A stretch of DNA of 64,000 nt from Anabas testudineus (lineage: Eukaryota; Chordata; Actinopteri; Anabantiformes; Anabantidae), in contig NC_046622.1 in assembly GCF_900324465.2 (NCBI RefSeq), positions 436,501 through 500,500 of the forward strand, read 5' to 3'. A program made the position numbers and the translations under genes. Within the stretch, counting starts at the first letter, position 1. Each line of letters starts with the position of its first letter. The notes beneath the pieces are model-generated. The model searched no databases. It had not been told where the DNA came from and saw only the letters and a program-made list of their open reading frames with translations. This document shows positions 19,523 through 44,848 of the stretch, piece after piece.

Positions 19523-22167
19523 GAGGGAGAGAGAAAATTTCTCCACGTTGTGACGATTTAGTTGAATTTGTTTAAATACGATTTGTATGACTGGAAATAA
19601 TCAGCACGAACAAATAGTGAGACTCTTCAGCACGTGGTCCAGGAAAACCTTCCTTCAAAAGCTCATTGATCAAACGGTGACTTCAAATATAAGTAAGTGC
19701 TGTTGTCATTTTGTAGAACTGATTTTAAAGCTAATTCAACACGGAGCTGGAATGTGACGTCCAGAGTCAGACGGGATGGATTTAAGGTCTCCATGTTCAA
19801 ACTGGGATTTGGTGACTGGGTTTCGAGCTGCGTGGTTTCTGTCTCTGCAGGTGAATTTTCAGTGAACCTCCTTCATAGGAAGGAAACGGATTGTTCCTGT
19901 GATAGTAGAAAAGTAGAAACTATTAAAACATTTTTTTTCAAGACTAATTCTGAAATGAGACATTTGATTTTCTGTTCTTTTATTCAGCTGTGAGGACTCG
20001 GACTGTTCTGAGCCAGTGTTGTTCAGTGGTTTTATTCCCAGTTTCTTCTTCTGTATGTTTTGAGACCAGGCAGCGTTAAAATGTTCAGCAGCTCAGTTGT
20101 AAACAGTACAGAACAGGTTGGTGTCGATTCAGGAGGACTCGCAGGTTGTCAACATTATTTTTTAGCTTTACACTCAGCAGTTAAATCATGTTTCAGTTTG
20201 AGTCACAGTCGTCATTCAGATTATTTCAATCAAAAAATTATTTCAGAAAAGTCTCTTAATACCTGCTTTAAAATATTTGTTCACCCGTGTTGTGATCTTT
20301 GGGTGGGAGGAGTCATACAAATGAGCAAACACACCTGTACATGTAAATAAAGAAACGAGCAGCTGCCATGTTGTCACCGGAGAAAACGAACGGGAGCCGT
20401 GATGAGTCAAATTTAGTTTTAGTGGTAAATTAAAAACGACGTAGATATGGTTTCCTCATGTGTTTCTATTTTTACCTTTATTTTTTAGGTTTGATTTTTA
20501 TTGTCAGATTAGCATCACTAGCATTCAGCTAAGGATGCTAAACACGGACCTGGTGAGGGCAGTGAAATGAGAAGTTCAGACTCTCAGACAGGTTGATGCC
20601 TTACGACAGGAAGTGGACTGAATGTTTTTTATTCTTCTTTCAGAGCCTTATTCTCTGTAACGTCTGTCAGTGGCAACAAGTTTGAAAATATTAAAGATGG
20701 ATATTGTTACAGAAATATACGTGTTTCTGAGTCATTGATATTATTTATTAGTCTCATCTGAATTTATTGGAGCGTCGAGGCTGATGACATTTGGGTTTAA
20801 AATCAAACGAAGGATATGAGACGAGTAAAGAAGATCAACTGTATGGTATCAGTTGAAGAAGAGGAAGTGTCTTGGAGCAGATATTTGAAAATGTCTGTGT
20901 ATTTCTGATGCTGCTGAAACCTTCACCTGTTGCTGATGTCACTGACTCATAGGTCTCTTATTTTTACACTATACAACCAAGAGTCGTCATCTAGAGTTAG
21001 TCATAATAGGACAATCGGGGCATACCTAGGTAACAGGAAATGTGTTCCAATACTTTTGAGTCGTGATTCGAACAGTGTTGTTTAACATATCAGTGGGGAC
21101 GTAGCATCAAATAAAAGCTGAAACTGTGAACTTTAATCTCATCCTTCATTTGATCTTAAAAGAAAATGTCCTCAGTTACAGCAAAGACAAATAAATGGGT
21201 CCTAGTACTACTGTAGTTGTAGTAGTACTACAGTTCACCCAGCAGATAGAGCTCTTGTTGAATTGCTGAACACTGCAACACTGGTCTCATTCACGTCAAT
21301 GCAAAACACTTCATAGATCATAAATCTACAAATAATTTGTAGAACACGTAAAACCAAACGACCGTCGACCTCGTGATCAACTTGAAACGTTCAGCTGCTT
21401 TATAGAAACTCCGTTATCTTAAACCGTTATCTTAGGGAAGTCAGAAATCTGAGGTCACTTTTCTGGCTCGTTGTTTAAACCTAATAATCAATAATGAATT
21501 CATGGTTGATAAAGAATTAATTCAGGTTTAAAAAGTAAAGAGCTGAAGTTCAGAGAGGTGAACATATGATGTTTAATGCAGACAAGTGTCTCAGTGTGTT
21601 TGCAGCTGTTTCACTCAAAAGACCTCTACTACTAGAATGGGTCAGATCTGAACCCATGCTAACCCTTGACCCCTGAACGTTCCTACCTCCAGGTGACTCA
21701 TCTGTTTAATCTTGGTGTTTGGAGACTGTAAATAAAATGAATAAGCAGTTTATTCTCCTCCCTCTACCGGACCATCCATCAAATTACCAAGACTGAAGCT
21801 TGAGCTCCGCATTTGAAAACACACAGTTCAGGTTGAACCAGCAGCACAAACTCCATCCTCCAATCAGCTCCTCTCTGAAACAAAACCTTGACTTTTATCA
21901 CGCCACTGTTGGATCAGACTGACCCGCTTTGGGCTGGTGGACCTCAGACAGTACAGATGTGGCACAGAGAGAAGAGGAGGAGGGATCCGCCCCTGAATGA
22001 CTTCACCAGTCCAATAGCAGAGCTGGTTTCTTCTCCACAGAGCCGGGGGCAGGACCAGCTCAGCGAGGGCAGGATTAGTGACCGAGGGGTGGGTTCATCA
22101 GTCAGCGCTGCTGAGTCGCTGGGACAGTTATCAGATGTGTGTGAGGGAGACAGAGTGTCTCTCGGCC
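19363..22167. other. Intergenic, spcs2 3' UTR to abcg1 exon 1
   Basis: Holds the spcs2 3' UTR, with ATTAAA at 19495-19500 merging into a 25-A genomic run (19498-19522) and AATAAA at 20346-20351. A small TAGTACTACT / AGTAGTACTA inverted repeat lies near 21203-21230. The last few hundred bases are the likely abcg1 5' UTR/promoter. No other exon was seen. Confidence 0.55.
20346..20351 (+). terminator. Candidate spcs2 polyadenylation signal AATAAA
   Basis: AATAAA about 980 bp after the spcs2 stop. The nearer ATTAAA at 19495 is an alternative. Confidence 0.4.
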
Positions 22168-34615
<12,448 letters not shown>

Positions 34616-36110
34616 ACCAGGACCGGGAGAAGCTCTGAGGATGAAGAGTAGAGGCCAAAAACCTTTAGGCCAAATTTGGCATGTAGCCTTGTAGTGAGTC
34701 TGCATGTGAACACTGAAACTTCTTTGGCTCGAGGTGTATAACGTCCCGATCAACAGAAAGTGTCCTGGTGAGAACAGCTTTGACATGCGGATCCTTCACA
34801 TCATCTTAGTACTTGTACACGTCTTTGTAGTTGCTTCAGGTAAAACCCCTTCAGCACGAGCCTGCTCAGGTACCTTAACAACCATCGACGTGGCTCAGCC
34901 GCAGAGGTCCGGTTTCTCTGCAGCATTAGAGAGAACTGTCTCCAGAAGGTTGATAATGATTAATGTCAGATTCTCTGCTCTTTACGCTGATGTCATCAGA
35001 TCCAACAGAAACTAACCAGAACGTATCCAGATACAGACTCGATTCCAGATTACTCTCAGTGTGTTTGACATGAAGCTCCATGTAAAGACGAACATGAGCC
35101 ACATGTGTTTCCAGTCCCGTTCATGCTCTGAATGGAGATGTTATCAATACTTTGGTTAGAACAAAAATTCAATTAGTTCTCTCACTCAGGAACAGAAAAT
35201 GATTCCACGGTACCTTCTTCACTGGATTATGGAGATATCCTTCGTGTTCATGCTGCTGCTAAGTCTGTGAAACCGCTGGACGCTGTTTACCACAGTGCCA
35301 TCTGAATTATTACATGACATTGCATTTAATTATTGATCAGACGCTTTTATCTAAAGCGACTTACACGTGAGATATAAAGCTAAATATCTGAGACAAGGAG
35401 ATGAACTTCAAAGCAAAGAGCTCTAGAAAGAGCTGTTTCAGTTTCATGAGGAGTGATTGATTTGGTTTGTTTTTCTAGTGCAGAGAAAGTTGCAGAAGAG
35501 TTCTGTTTTCAGCAGGTTGTTGAAAGTTGAGCGTGGGGAAGTTAAGTGTGCAGAGGTGGATAGGTCGTTCCCCCATCGTGGAACCACAGAGATGAAAGGT
35601 TTAGTCTGGGATCAGAGCACAGTGAGTAGAGGGACTGTAGAGCCGGATGAGGGAGTTCAGGTACCGGTGCTGTTGAGTTGACCACTCTGTAGATAAGAGT
35701 CAGGACTTTGGACCTGATGCAGCAGCTACAAGAAGACAGTGCAGGTTATTACAGCAAACATCGCACTCACTACTGCCTGACTAAGTTATATGATCTATAC
35801 ACAGATATGATAGTTTTGCTTTGGTTCAAGGTCTCGTGATGTCAGGGGACAACATTCAAGAAGAGGAGCTGGTCTCCTGGTTCTTGAGGGTTTCACTGTA
35901 CCACAACCTGAAGGATCACAACAAACTGAAAACTGCAGAGCATCTGGTTTTTATGTTGTCAGACTAAAACCCGCTCCATTCAGCGTGGATGGGACGGACA
36001 AAGGTTTCTAATGATCTGGTTCTGGACTGGACCGACACCAACACTGTTCTTTAGACTGTTTGAATAAAAATGTACAGTTTCTTGAATAAAGATTTTATTT
36101 ACTTGCGCAT
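34616..36110 (+). other. Likely abcg1 3' UTR
   Basis: Two AATAAA signals lie at 36063-36068 and near 36086, about 1.45 kb after the stop. They would give a long 3' UTR that includes an L2-tailed repeat at 35320-35720. No coding exon was recognised here. Confidence 0.5.
35320..35720 (-). repeat. L2-tailed repeat fragment
   Basis: Begins, on the minus strand, with the fish L2-type tail: the plus strand reads CAGACGCTTTTATCTAAAGC followed by GACTTACA. The rest is decayed repeat sequence without a frame. Confidence 0.5.
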
Positions 36111-39100
36111 TAGTGAACATTTTTTTAACAACTCTTAAGTGTTAGTGTAGCACTTGCACAAAGCTGGGTGACAACTCCTCAGGACTCGGGGTGAAGCAAT
36201 AACCCAGAAATGACCGCTGGTCCTTTTTAACCCAGGTTTTATTCCTGGACCTTTGGGAGTGTAGTCAGGTAAAGAAAACGAACATGAGCTTTAAATCGGT
36301 ACATTTAAATAGAAAACAAAAGAGGAAACTAAGATTTACTGACAAGTCAAACTAAATAAAAACTTTAAAATAAAGTTTCTAATAAAAACTTAGTTTTAAA
36401 AACAATTTTTCGATGACGTCACTGCAGGTGAACGTCAGCTCCGCCCCTTCCCACAGGTTGTCTGATGGCGGGATTTCGGCATGTCACCTGGTTTACCTGG
36501 TTCAAGTTGAAACGTCATTAGTTCCGCTGCAGCACCTGTGACTTTCACCGTTAATGAACCTGAGCATGTGATTGGTCAGTGAACATCTGCAGCAGGTAAA
36601 CCGAAGTTCTACATGTCACCTGGTCAATAAGTGAAAGAACGGAGGCCGGTTCCTGTCAACAACTGCTCACATGAAAAAGAAGCTCAGGTAAGTACCCGGT
36701 TCAGGTAACCTGGGAACTACCTGTGAAGGTTCTTTAACAGTCTCACACTGATTTTATGAGACCATTGGTTTTTGGAAAGCTGCTGCTTCTCCAGGGACTG
36801 GAAGAGGAGGACTTCATGTTACTGAAGTATTTAAAAAATCCTTAAAATGGACTTCACTTAGCTTCACGTTGAAGGACAAAAAACTACTTTTCATAGGAAA
36901 GTAGTAAAAACATCCTTTTAAACGGATTCATTTGTGTATTGTCCTATAAAAATGGCTTTTTTAATCCTACATATTATGAAAATATTAAATAAATATATAC
37001 TTACATTTATGATGATTTATATTTTCAATCTTTTGTGAATCTTGTTTAGTGAGAATGATTGTGAGCGTCAGATTAATGGTGCAGACAATCTTAGAATCGA
37101 GTTTTGTTATTAATATTAATATAATATTTGAGAATTAAATAATAAAAAGACATTCAAACAGAGAGAGTTGCTGGAATTGGAAACATCACATTAAAAACTT
37201 TTAATAAACCTTTTTTTTGAAAGTCGATGTGTATTAGGACTATTTTGTGTTTGATGCATTGATGTTGATCGATGTTTATTATTATTATTAAGTGTTTTAT
37301 GAATCAGTAACTGTGTTATTTCTATAAATTCATCAGGAAACCTGGTTCCAGCTGCTGCTGTTGGTGATCGACCTCAACCTGAGATGGGATGAGATGGGAA
37401 CACCTGGAGCTCCAGGTGAGATCTCTTCTAGTTTAGTCAAAGTGAACGTGGCTCAGTTTGAATCTGATGTGGGAAAAGCTACGTTACAAGACACAGGTGT
37501 GGTTTCAAGGACGACTTCCATTAATTCCGTTCTATTTGACTTTCTATCTATTATAATAAAGCTGCCATCAACATTTTATCAGCTGAACTGAATTCTGTCC
37601 CAGACCGAGCTGCAGTTCGCTGACGTTTTCTTGGAACAAACTCAAATCAGGTTCACAGACGCTACAGTGTCTTTGTGAAATTCATCAGCAGAGATATAGA
37701 AATTCACCAGTCGTCTTCTGTAAAGACTCATGTTGAATGGAAGTCTCCATGTTTCCTCAGTTTGTAGAGCGTCTTTGCAGCCAACAGGCGGCGCTGTTTA
37801 ATCACAGTTCACCTTTTAATTCTACTATAGAAACACAACTGGGACAGAACAACCGGTTGTTATTCAGTAAATAATACTTGCTGTTCAGTAGCAGCTTCAC
37901 CTGCTGATGAAGCTTCACCTGCCGATTAGACGAGGACACAGGTCTCACAAACACCGTAACTCTTACAAAAGCTGTAACTGACTGAAGACTCAGACTCAGT
38001 TTGTAGAAACTAAATCGTAGGGACGATAAATATGCAGGTTTGAATGCGGCTGGATGTTGTAGTGGCAACATCCCCGTCCTGCGTGTGGGAGGTATACAAG
38101 TATAAAAGTGTCCGATAAATGACTAAATGTTCAACTGTAGCTCACACCACACCAATACAACGGCTGTTCTAACACTAATCCAGAACCAGGACCGACTCTG
38201 ACGCACACCTGGGACCCAAATCATGTTTTTCCATGTTCAAACTGCATCAAACCTTAAACTGTGTGATATCAGGTAATGGCCTTTGAAATCAAAACCAGTC
38301 CAAACCAGTTGTATCACAGGTGTTTGGGACGTATGGCCACAGTTCATCGTGATTCAGAACACCTCCCATACCACATTTTATTAGTATCAGCACTTTAGGA
38401 TCTGCACCCAGAGTCCAGCACTGAGCACATGGTCTACTTCCTACCATCATTACTCATTTTGGAATATTAAGCTCTGTGTTCTGTCATCTGCTGTTTGTTT
38501 ACTTATCCTGATGTTTCAGTACTGAGATCAAGATAATTATGTGAAAATCTATCGTTGGAAATTTCTGGGCCCAAAATTCACGTAACCCTTTACAGGTATG
38601 TCCAAATACTTGTCTGGTTCATGGAACCTGTTCCAGTTCCCAGTGGAGACAGTTCGGTCTTTGTTTCACCTGAACGTGTTTGGAATCAGAGAAGCCAGAT
38701 GATCTGGGCTGTGGTTCTGTGGTCTCTGCTTGGTTTGCAGACGTTACTGCACTGTGCTCTCATTAATGTGAATTCTGTTCAGAGGTGGATTTACAGGACC
38801 AAGACCCTGAGGTGCCAGCGACCCTTCAAACTGGACATAATGATGAAGGAGCCTCAGAATTGTCAGGACCTGGGAATGGCCCCATTTAGTGTCCAGAGGG
38901 TTTACACTGGGTGCTCTCTGCCTGTAGATGAGTGTCACCCTCTACTGGACACATGGAAGGAACAGTCTCTAATGGGAGGTGAACACTTCTGACTTAGTTT
39001 GAGCTAATTAATGTTATATCTGTGTTTCCTGGCTGCTTCAGTCACTGCTTTAACTGATAATTGGCCTTTATCTTCAGGAAGTGACCTTTTAAATCGCAGG

Positions 39101-40850
39101 ATTGATTTAAAAAAAAGCTAGCTTTAGCTTTAGCCTGAAGCCCCGCCCACCCCAAGGTGGCGCAGACATGTGACTAAACTTGTAGGAAATGGCGAACGTG
39201 CAATAAAACCCTAAAGCCAAACCAGAAGCTAAATGAGAGTGAAAAGCTGCAAACCGTGTTTAATTCAGCAACTTTAATAAACTAAATCTTCTGCTAAAGG
39301 TTCTCAAATAAATGGTTTGGAACAAATTAACTTCAATGGTAAAGTTGCTTCTGTGTCCTCAGGTGTTGGAGGAAGTTAGGTGACTGTGGCACATTAATGA
39401 AGTCCCTCAGGTCAAAGGTCATTTCAGCTTGTAAACATGTTTGTCCACTAATTCCCTCTGAAGCAAATTACAGTCGGCACTGTTAACCAGTGAGACCAAT
39501 CAGCCCCAACAAAGCGCTCAGCAGTGGTTTCTCTGGTCCGCAGAGGGCTGGGGACGATAATGACGTCCCTTCAGACACGTCAGGAGGGACAGACACGAGT
39601 TTTCTGTCATTAGAAAACATTAGTTTTACTGGTCAGTGAATCCGTGTTCAGCTGTAACTTTTTCCAAGTCGTTGGTTTCTGTCATGTTGAGCAGTTTCTA
39701 CATGAAACTGAAGAAACTTTATTCTACACCACTGTCTAAGCCTAAACCGAACTTCACAGGTGTCACAACAGTTTTATTTTTGGAGGATGTCTCTGTAAGT
39801 TTCTGTAGCCTTACACTTGAGAATCAGTTTCCATGACACACGTGGAGTCTAGAAATATGTGAGTATAGATATAAAGCTGTGCTGGACAGTGAAGGTCACA
39901 ACCACAAAGTAGTCTGATCAATGTTTACACGTATGTGGATCTATGAGATTGAGATTTTCCTTCAAATGTTCAGTTGAGGAGCAGGTTTTGGGCTTTGGAA
40001 GCCTTGAGAACATGATCCCTAAAAAACCCCTTAAATTAGGTTCCTACAAGGCAAAGGCAGGGAAAGTGTAAGAAGTCTTTCCTAAGGACCCCAGCTGGAG
40101 GTAGGCCACAGCCGGGATTCGAACCACCGGCGTTCACTATCCACTATCCGCTTCACAATAATGCAACTTGAATGTCCAGCTGCATACAACAGACTACTTT
40201 TTATTGACTTTAGTTCAGCTTTCAATTTAAAACGGCTGCACATTGTCCTCCTAAAGCTCAGGCAAAATTGAATCCCCTTGATATGAGGTGGGACCACCCG
40301 CTCTATCAGATATGGCAGTATGCATTACTGGTGCCCTCCCGGGGTCAGTCAGCTCACCATTTTCTTCCATTTTTCTGTTTACCTTTCACACCATACTGTC
40401 AGCGGTGAACCTAACTAATCTATAGTTAACGTTCTTATTTAGTTCTAGTTAAACAGCCACTGTGCTGCTGAAGGAAACCTGGTCTGCACACAAACTGCTG
40501 ACTAATTCATTCAGCTGGTGACGGTTCAGTGAAACTTGAATGATCAGAAGTGAATGTACTAGGGGTTGAGGGGGTGGGGGTTAGTTTGTGACATATTTGA
40601 AGTATTATTATTATTATTATTGTTATGATTATTATTCTGTCCCTTGTCCACTTGTTTGTCATGTTTGTGTGGCACAAACACACAACCGCATGTTGTGGTG
40701 AAACATTGTTTTTACAGATGAAGCTACATTTATTAACAGAAAGCGATTCATGGGGAGGTGGTGGGCGGATGAACAGTGTATTACAAGGTGCAGAACTGAC
40801 AAACCACAGGCCCGAGAATGGTTTGGGGTTTAGCTGATGGTGTTTTAGTT
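36111..40850. other. Intergenic, no gene recognised
   Basis: Mostly AT-rich single-copy-looking DNA. It contains a small L2 tail (38095-38135, plus), a SINE-like B box near 40085-40155, and an open frame of 145 codons at 38555-38992 that resembles nothing known and is probably chance. A pair of splice-like sites at 36686 and 37338 does not yield an open frame. Confidence 0.5.
40080..40160 (-). repeat. Possible tRNA-derived SINE fragment
   Basis: The minus strand contains GGTGGTTCGAATCCCGGCTG, a good B-box context. The surrounding sequence does not fold as a tRNA. The family is unknown. Confidence 0.4.
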
Positions 40851-40900
<50 letters not shown>

Positions 40901-41205
40901 CTTTATTGATCCCCAAGGGGAAATGTTGGTGTTTCAGCAGCCATTACACAGAAAACATTTGAACATTAAGTAACAAAATCTACACAACAGCATTACACAA
41001 AACACAGTACAAGAATGACACACAGTATAGACAATAACAACAAAACAGTACAAGAATAACATACAGTATAGACAATAACAATAAAACACAGTACAAGAAT
41101 AACATACATCATTGATTGGGAATCATTGTACAGGCTGATGGCTGGTGGCACAAATGACTTCCTGTACCTTTCCTTGTCACAGCGGAGCTGTGTTTAAACT
41201 CTAAA
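40850..41205 (-). repeat. (GATA)n plus Rex1/CR1-like LINE 3' end
   Basis: A (GATA)n run (about 40852-40900) leads into CTTTATTGATCCCCAAGGGG and then a 300-bp stretch matching 53500-53790. On the minus strand this is the 3' end of a LINE whose reverse-transcriptase tail is seen at 53777-54058. The microsatellite is likely the LINE's own terminal repeat. Confidence 0.65.
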
Positions 41206-41630
41206 GCAGATGTTGTGTGTGAGCATCTGAACCCAACCATAAAGTATAGAAACAGAATTTACAGGAAGTGTCAGTGAACACTTGCTTCCTAAGGGGACGA
41301 CTGTAAGAGAAGTCATATCCGAGTGTCAGGACTCACCTGTTGAGACTTTGGTTCTGAAAAGGTATAAAACCTGTCCCGCAGTCTGAAGCGCATCACAGTT
41401 GATTGTGTAATTGTGTCGTAAATGATGGGTGATGAGTGGTGTAACTTAATGCATGTGATACTGTATGATATCTGGATTCTACTGTAAAAGAAAATGACCA
41501 GTGAGGTGCTTTTGGTAAGATGTTATTAGAAAACAATGATGTTGCTGCACTTCAAATGTTGTCTTTCAGTGAAACCACAGATTTGTTTTAGGGTAAGTGA
41601 TGACACAGCTTTTCAATATTTGTAACAAGA

Positions 41631-42311
41631 ATGGTGCTCCATTCAACCTCATCAACTGTATCTTACTTTATTCTAGGAGCTTATTTGCATGTTGGAAACC
41701 TAAGATACTTGTACTTCATGACGACTGCTTTGCTTTACATCATTATAGTTATTGTCAACGCATCTCTCATCGTGATTATTAGAAGTTTACATGAACCTAT
41801 GTACATGTTTCTGTGCAGCCTGTTTGTTAATGAACTGTTTGGTAGTACAGGGCTGTACCCGTCCCTTCTGGTTCAGATTCTCTCTGACATTCACACGGTT
41901 TCTGCTCCACTTTGTTACCTGCAGATCTTCTGTATTTATACTTACGGCAGTGTAGAAACCTCGCCATCATGTCTTATGACAGATATGTTGCGATCTGTTT
42001 TCCTCTACAATATAACACGTATAGAAGTGTCTGATACAGTTGGCGTGTGCTGACACTGAAAAACATTTATTTATTTATCGTTTTAACCATCCTGGTCCCT
42101 CGTAATTCTTAAAATTAGCTTTTCTGCTTCAAACAGACCAGACAAAAAGCTGTCAGCACCTGTACACCTCACCTGGTGTGCCTGTTGAATTTGTCCTTTG
42201 GCTGCTTCTTTGAAATCCTGCAGAGTAGATTTGATATGACTAGTGTGCCCAGTGTGCTACGTAGAATCCTGTCTCTGTAACTTCTCATTTCTGAATCCTG
42301 TCATGTACGGA
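41631..42311 (+). pseudogene. Decayed odorant receptor gene
   Basis: The first 100 or so codons read as a receptor N-terminus and TM1-TM3 (SLHEPMYMFLCSLFVNELFG, LLVQILSDIHTVSAP). The frame is then lost just before the MSYDRY region, which is still readable in another frame (CTTATGACAGATATGTTGCG). The TM4-TM5 region is largely deleted. Remnants of TM6-TM7 (AGACCAGACAAAAAGCTGTC, then CTGAATCCTGTCATGTACGG) end near 42311. It is closest to the gene at 43580. It is a non-functional member of the cluster. Confidence 0.85.
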
Positions 42312-43279
42312 ACACAGATGTCAAAAATACGACAAACGTATAAACATCTGATCTGTAATAACATGTCGACTGGGACAGGAGGCAGTGTGTAGGTACAACA
42401 AACACACAATTCACAAAATCTGATCTTGAAATGTGCTTATTAAAAACATTTTCATGATTGTTGCCAGTGTGGGGTAATGCTGGAAAACAATATACCGAAG
42501 TATTTAGAGTGGTGATCAGGAACACACCTACTTTCCAACAGTCGTGAGGCAGGAAACACATCTGATTAAAATAAAACCTTTAGTAGTGTTGTTCCTCTTA
42601 TTACTTTCATTTATTTATTATATAGACTGTTTACATTCAGTACAGTGGCTTCAGGGAATAAATTGTGTGTGTATAATGTGTCCAGCCTTGGTGATGGCCA
42701 CTGTAGAAAGTAAAGTAAAGCTGTGATTAGTCTACATATACATGTTTCAACATGATGGATGTAAAAGTGATGAACTGTATGAGTGACCCTACTGTTCAGA
42801 GTTTAGATGGATTTTACAGGTGATCATGTTTTCAGATTAATTTAAAGTAATGATATTTCCCCAGGATGTCCGTCTTGGCTGCACATGTGTTTTCAGTAGC
42901 TATAGTGAACATTCTCAGGTCACTGCCAATATGAAGCTAAGGCCTGTGTGACAACTGTGGTCCTTACATACAGTGGTGTTTGTGGATTAAATTCACTTCA
43001 GACACTGCTCTGCCAGCACAACCATGGTTAGGAGCCACAGCAGGGTCTGAAGGCTCTAGTAAATATGTTTTCTTTAATAATGATAAATGAAAATGGTATT
43101 AGGCTTATAGTTACAGGGTTGTTAACACGTCTCTAACTGAAGGATGCATGGGGTGTTATTGGCTAACCCTAACCCTATGGTTATAGTGATTAGTTTCATT
43201 TAAAATGTTTTCTTCGTTCCTGACCCAGAGGACAACTGTGCTACTCCCAGTAGAGTTTAATTGAACTCACACTGCAGTT
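42312..43279. other. Spacer between odorant receptor loci
   Basis: About 970 bp with no recognisable exon or repeat family. A short CTAACCCTAACCCTA tract is present near 43161. Confidence 0.5.
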
Positions 43280-43287
43280 CTGAAAAG

Positions 43288-43353
43288 TTTAAAAGAAGCA
43301 AAGACCCTGTTTCGGTCCCGTTGTGGGGGGGCACTCAGTCTGAGCACAGCAGG
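43288..43353 (+). promoter_or_regulatory. Conserved odorant receptor core promoter (gene at 43580)
   Basis: TTTAAAA (43288-43294) within AAGTTTAAAAGAAG, a G-run in the middle, and ACAGCAGG (43346-43353) 58 bp downstream. The same order and spacing occur before the other three intact receptors. CAGCAG is followed by GTG, so a non-coding first exon with a donor is possible. Confidence 0.6.
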
Positions 43354-43579
43354 TGTAGATTCGGTGTCATGAGCTGCATTGTACAGTTTCTAAACTAAGC
43401 GTTATACCAACTTGTGACAAACTGTGAACTTAGGGAGACAGGCTTTATGAATACTGTGTGTCTGGTTGTTTTTGTTCCAAAATAATCATAGGTTTGACAG
43501 ATAGAAAAGAAAGTAATCATGAAAAGAGGGCCACAGCCTTCAGGCTTTTATTGATGTTTTGTGAACTAATCTTTGGGTT

Positions 43580-44494
43580 ATGATCAACTCTACACGGGGT
43601 TCATATTTGACACTTGCTGCCTACTTTGACACTGGGATGGTAAAATATTTATTTTTCACAGTAGTCATGGTTTTATATTTTTTTATAGTTTGTGCCAATC
43701 TTTTGCTCATCATGATTATTTGTACAAACAGATGTTTACATGAACCTATGTACATGTTTCTGTGCAGCCTGTTTGTTAATGAACTGTTCGGTAGTACGGG
43801 GCTGTACCCGTTCCTTCTGGTTCAGATCCTCTCTGACATTCACACGGTTTCTGCTCCATTTTGTTTTATACAGATTTTCTGTGTCTTTTTATATGGTAAT
43901 GTAGAACTTTGTAACTTAACCGTCATGTCTTATGACAGATATGTTGCAATCTGTTATCCTCTACAATATAATACACGGATGACACTGAACAAGGTAGCCA
44001 AGCTTATTGCTGTAATATGGTTATTTCCATTTACTGAAGTTGCTGTTATGCTTTCTTTGAGTGCCCCTTTACAGCTGTGTGGGAACATCATTAACAAAGT
44101 GTACTGTGACAACTACTCGGTCGTCAAACTAGCATGCTCCGACACCACTGTCAACAATATTCATGGACTTGGTTACACCGTTTTTATAACAGTCAGTGTT
44201 GTAACTGTAATCCTTTACACTTATCTCAAGATTCTTAAAGTGTGTTTTTCTGCTTCTAAGCAGACCAGACAGAAAGCGGTCAGTACCTGCACACCTCAAC
44301 TCGTTTCTCTCCTGAACTTTTCACTTGGTGCTTTTTTTGAAATAATCCAGAGCAGATTTAATTTGAGCAGTTTGCCGAGAATGTTGCACATTTTGTTGTC
44401 ATTATACTTTCTTACTTTCCCACCACTCCTTAATCCTGTTCTCTATGGACTAAAACTGTCTAAAATACGTAGTTTATGTAGAAGACTTTGTTAA
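43580..44494 (+). CDS. Odorant receptor (fish class, single exon)
   Basis: Olfactory G-protein-coupled receptor of 304 residues in one exon, acting at the cilia of olfactory neurons (family knowledge). Motifs run in OR order: LHEPMYMFLCSL in TM2, MSYDRYVAICYPLQY at the end of TM3, KAVSTCTPQL at TM6 and LLNPVLYGLKLSK in TM7. Cysteines of extracellular loop 2 are present (LQLCGNI, KVYCDNY, KLACSD). The ATG at 43580 opens MINSTRGSYLTLAAY, with an N-glycosylation site NST. The C-terminal tail is short, RSLCRRLC. It shares about two-thirds of residues with its neighbours and lies 292 bp after a shared promoter motif. The exact OR family was not assigned. Confidence 0.93.
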   Translation: MINSTRGSYLTLAAYFDTGMVKYLFFTVVMVLYFFIVCANLLLIMIICTNRCLHEPMYMFLCSLFVNELFGSTGLYPFLLVQILSDIHTVSAPFCFIQIFCVFLYGNVELCNLTVMSYDRYVAICYPLQYNTRMTLNKVAKLIAVIWLFPFTEVAVMLSLSAPLQLCGNIINKVYCDNYSVVKLACSDTTVNNIHGLGYTVFITVSVVTVILYTYLKILKVCFSASKQTRQKAVSTCTPQLVSLLNFSLGAFFEIIQSRFNLSSLPRMLHILLSLYFLTFPPLLNPVLYGLKLSKIRSLCRRLC

Positions 44495-44848
44495 CAAACT
44501 CATCGTGTTAAAAATCAGGTTACATAAAGTAGAAAAAATCATTCAATAGCACAACATGTCTAAAAATGTGGATACTCTGACAAGCAAGATGTCAACATGT
44601 TTAATTACTTATGAAGGTTAGTAACAGAGTTAAACACGTTTAAAAAATAAATAAATGTACATAAAGTCAACAAGTAGCTGATTTAGCCTGTTTGTCAGTC
44701 TGTTTCAATAAGTGTTAAGAACTGTAGGTAGAGAGTGTTGGTCTGTTGTTGGTGGTAGTTTCAGCTAAGTAATCACCGAGCATTCACACCTTTGACCTAA
44801 CAAAGGCACACAAATTAGTTTGGTTTCTACCAGGGGGCGGTAGACCAT
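44495..44848. other. Short spacer, AT-rich
   Basis: No gene or recognised repeat. It separates the receptor at 43580 from the LINE starting near 44849. Confidence 0.5.

Noticed and set aside
36671-37420. Two-exon gene starting at ATGAAAAAGAAGCTCAG
   Set aside because: A donor and an acceptor exist, but the joined frame stops after a few codons; at most a non-coding transcript.
38555-38992. 145-codon open frame as a gene
   Set aside because: No recognisable domain, no splice partners, low-complexity neighbourhood; likely chance.
40085-40155. tRNA gene
   Set aside because: A B box is present but no cloverleaf or A box at the right distance; SINE-like instead.
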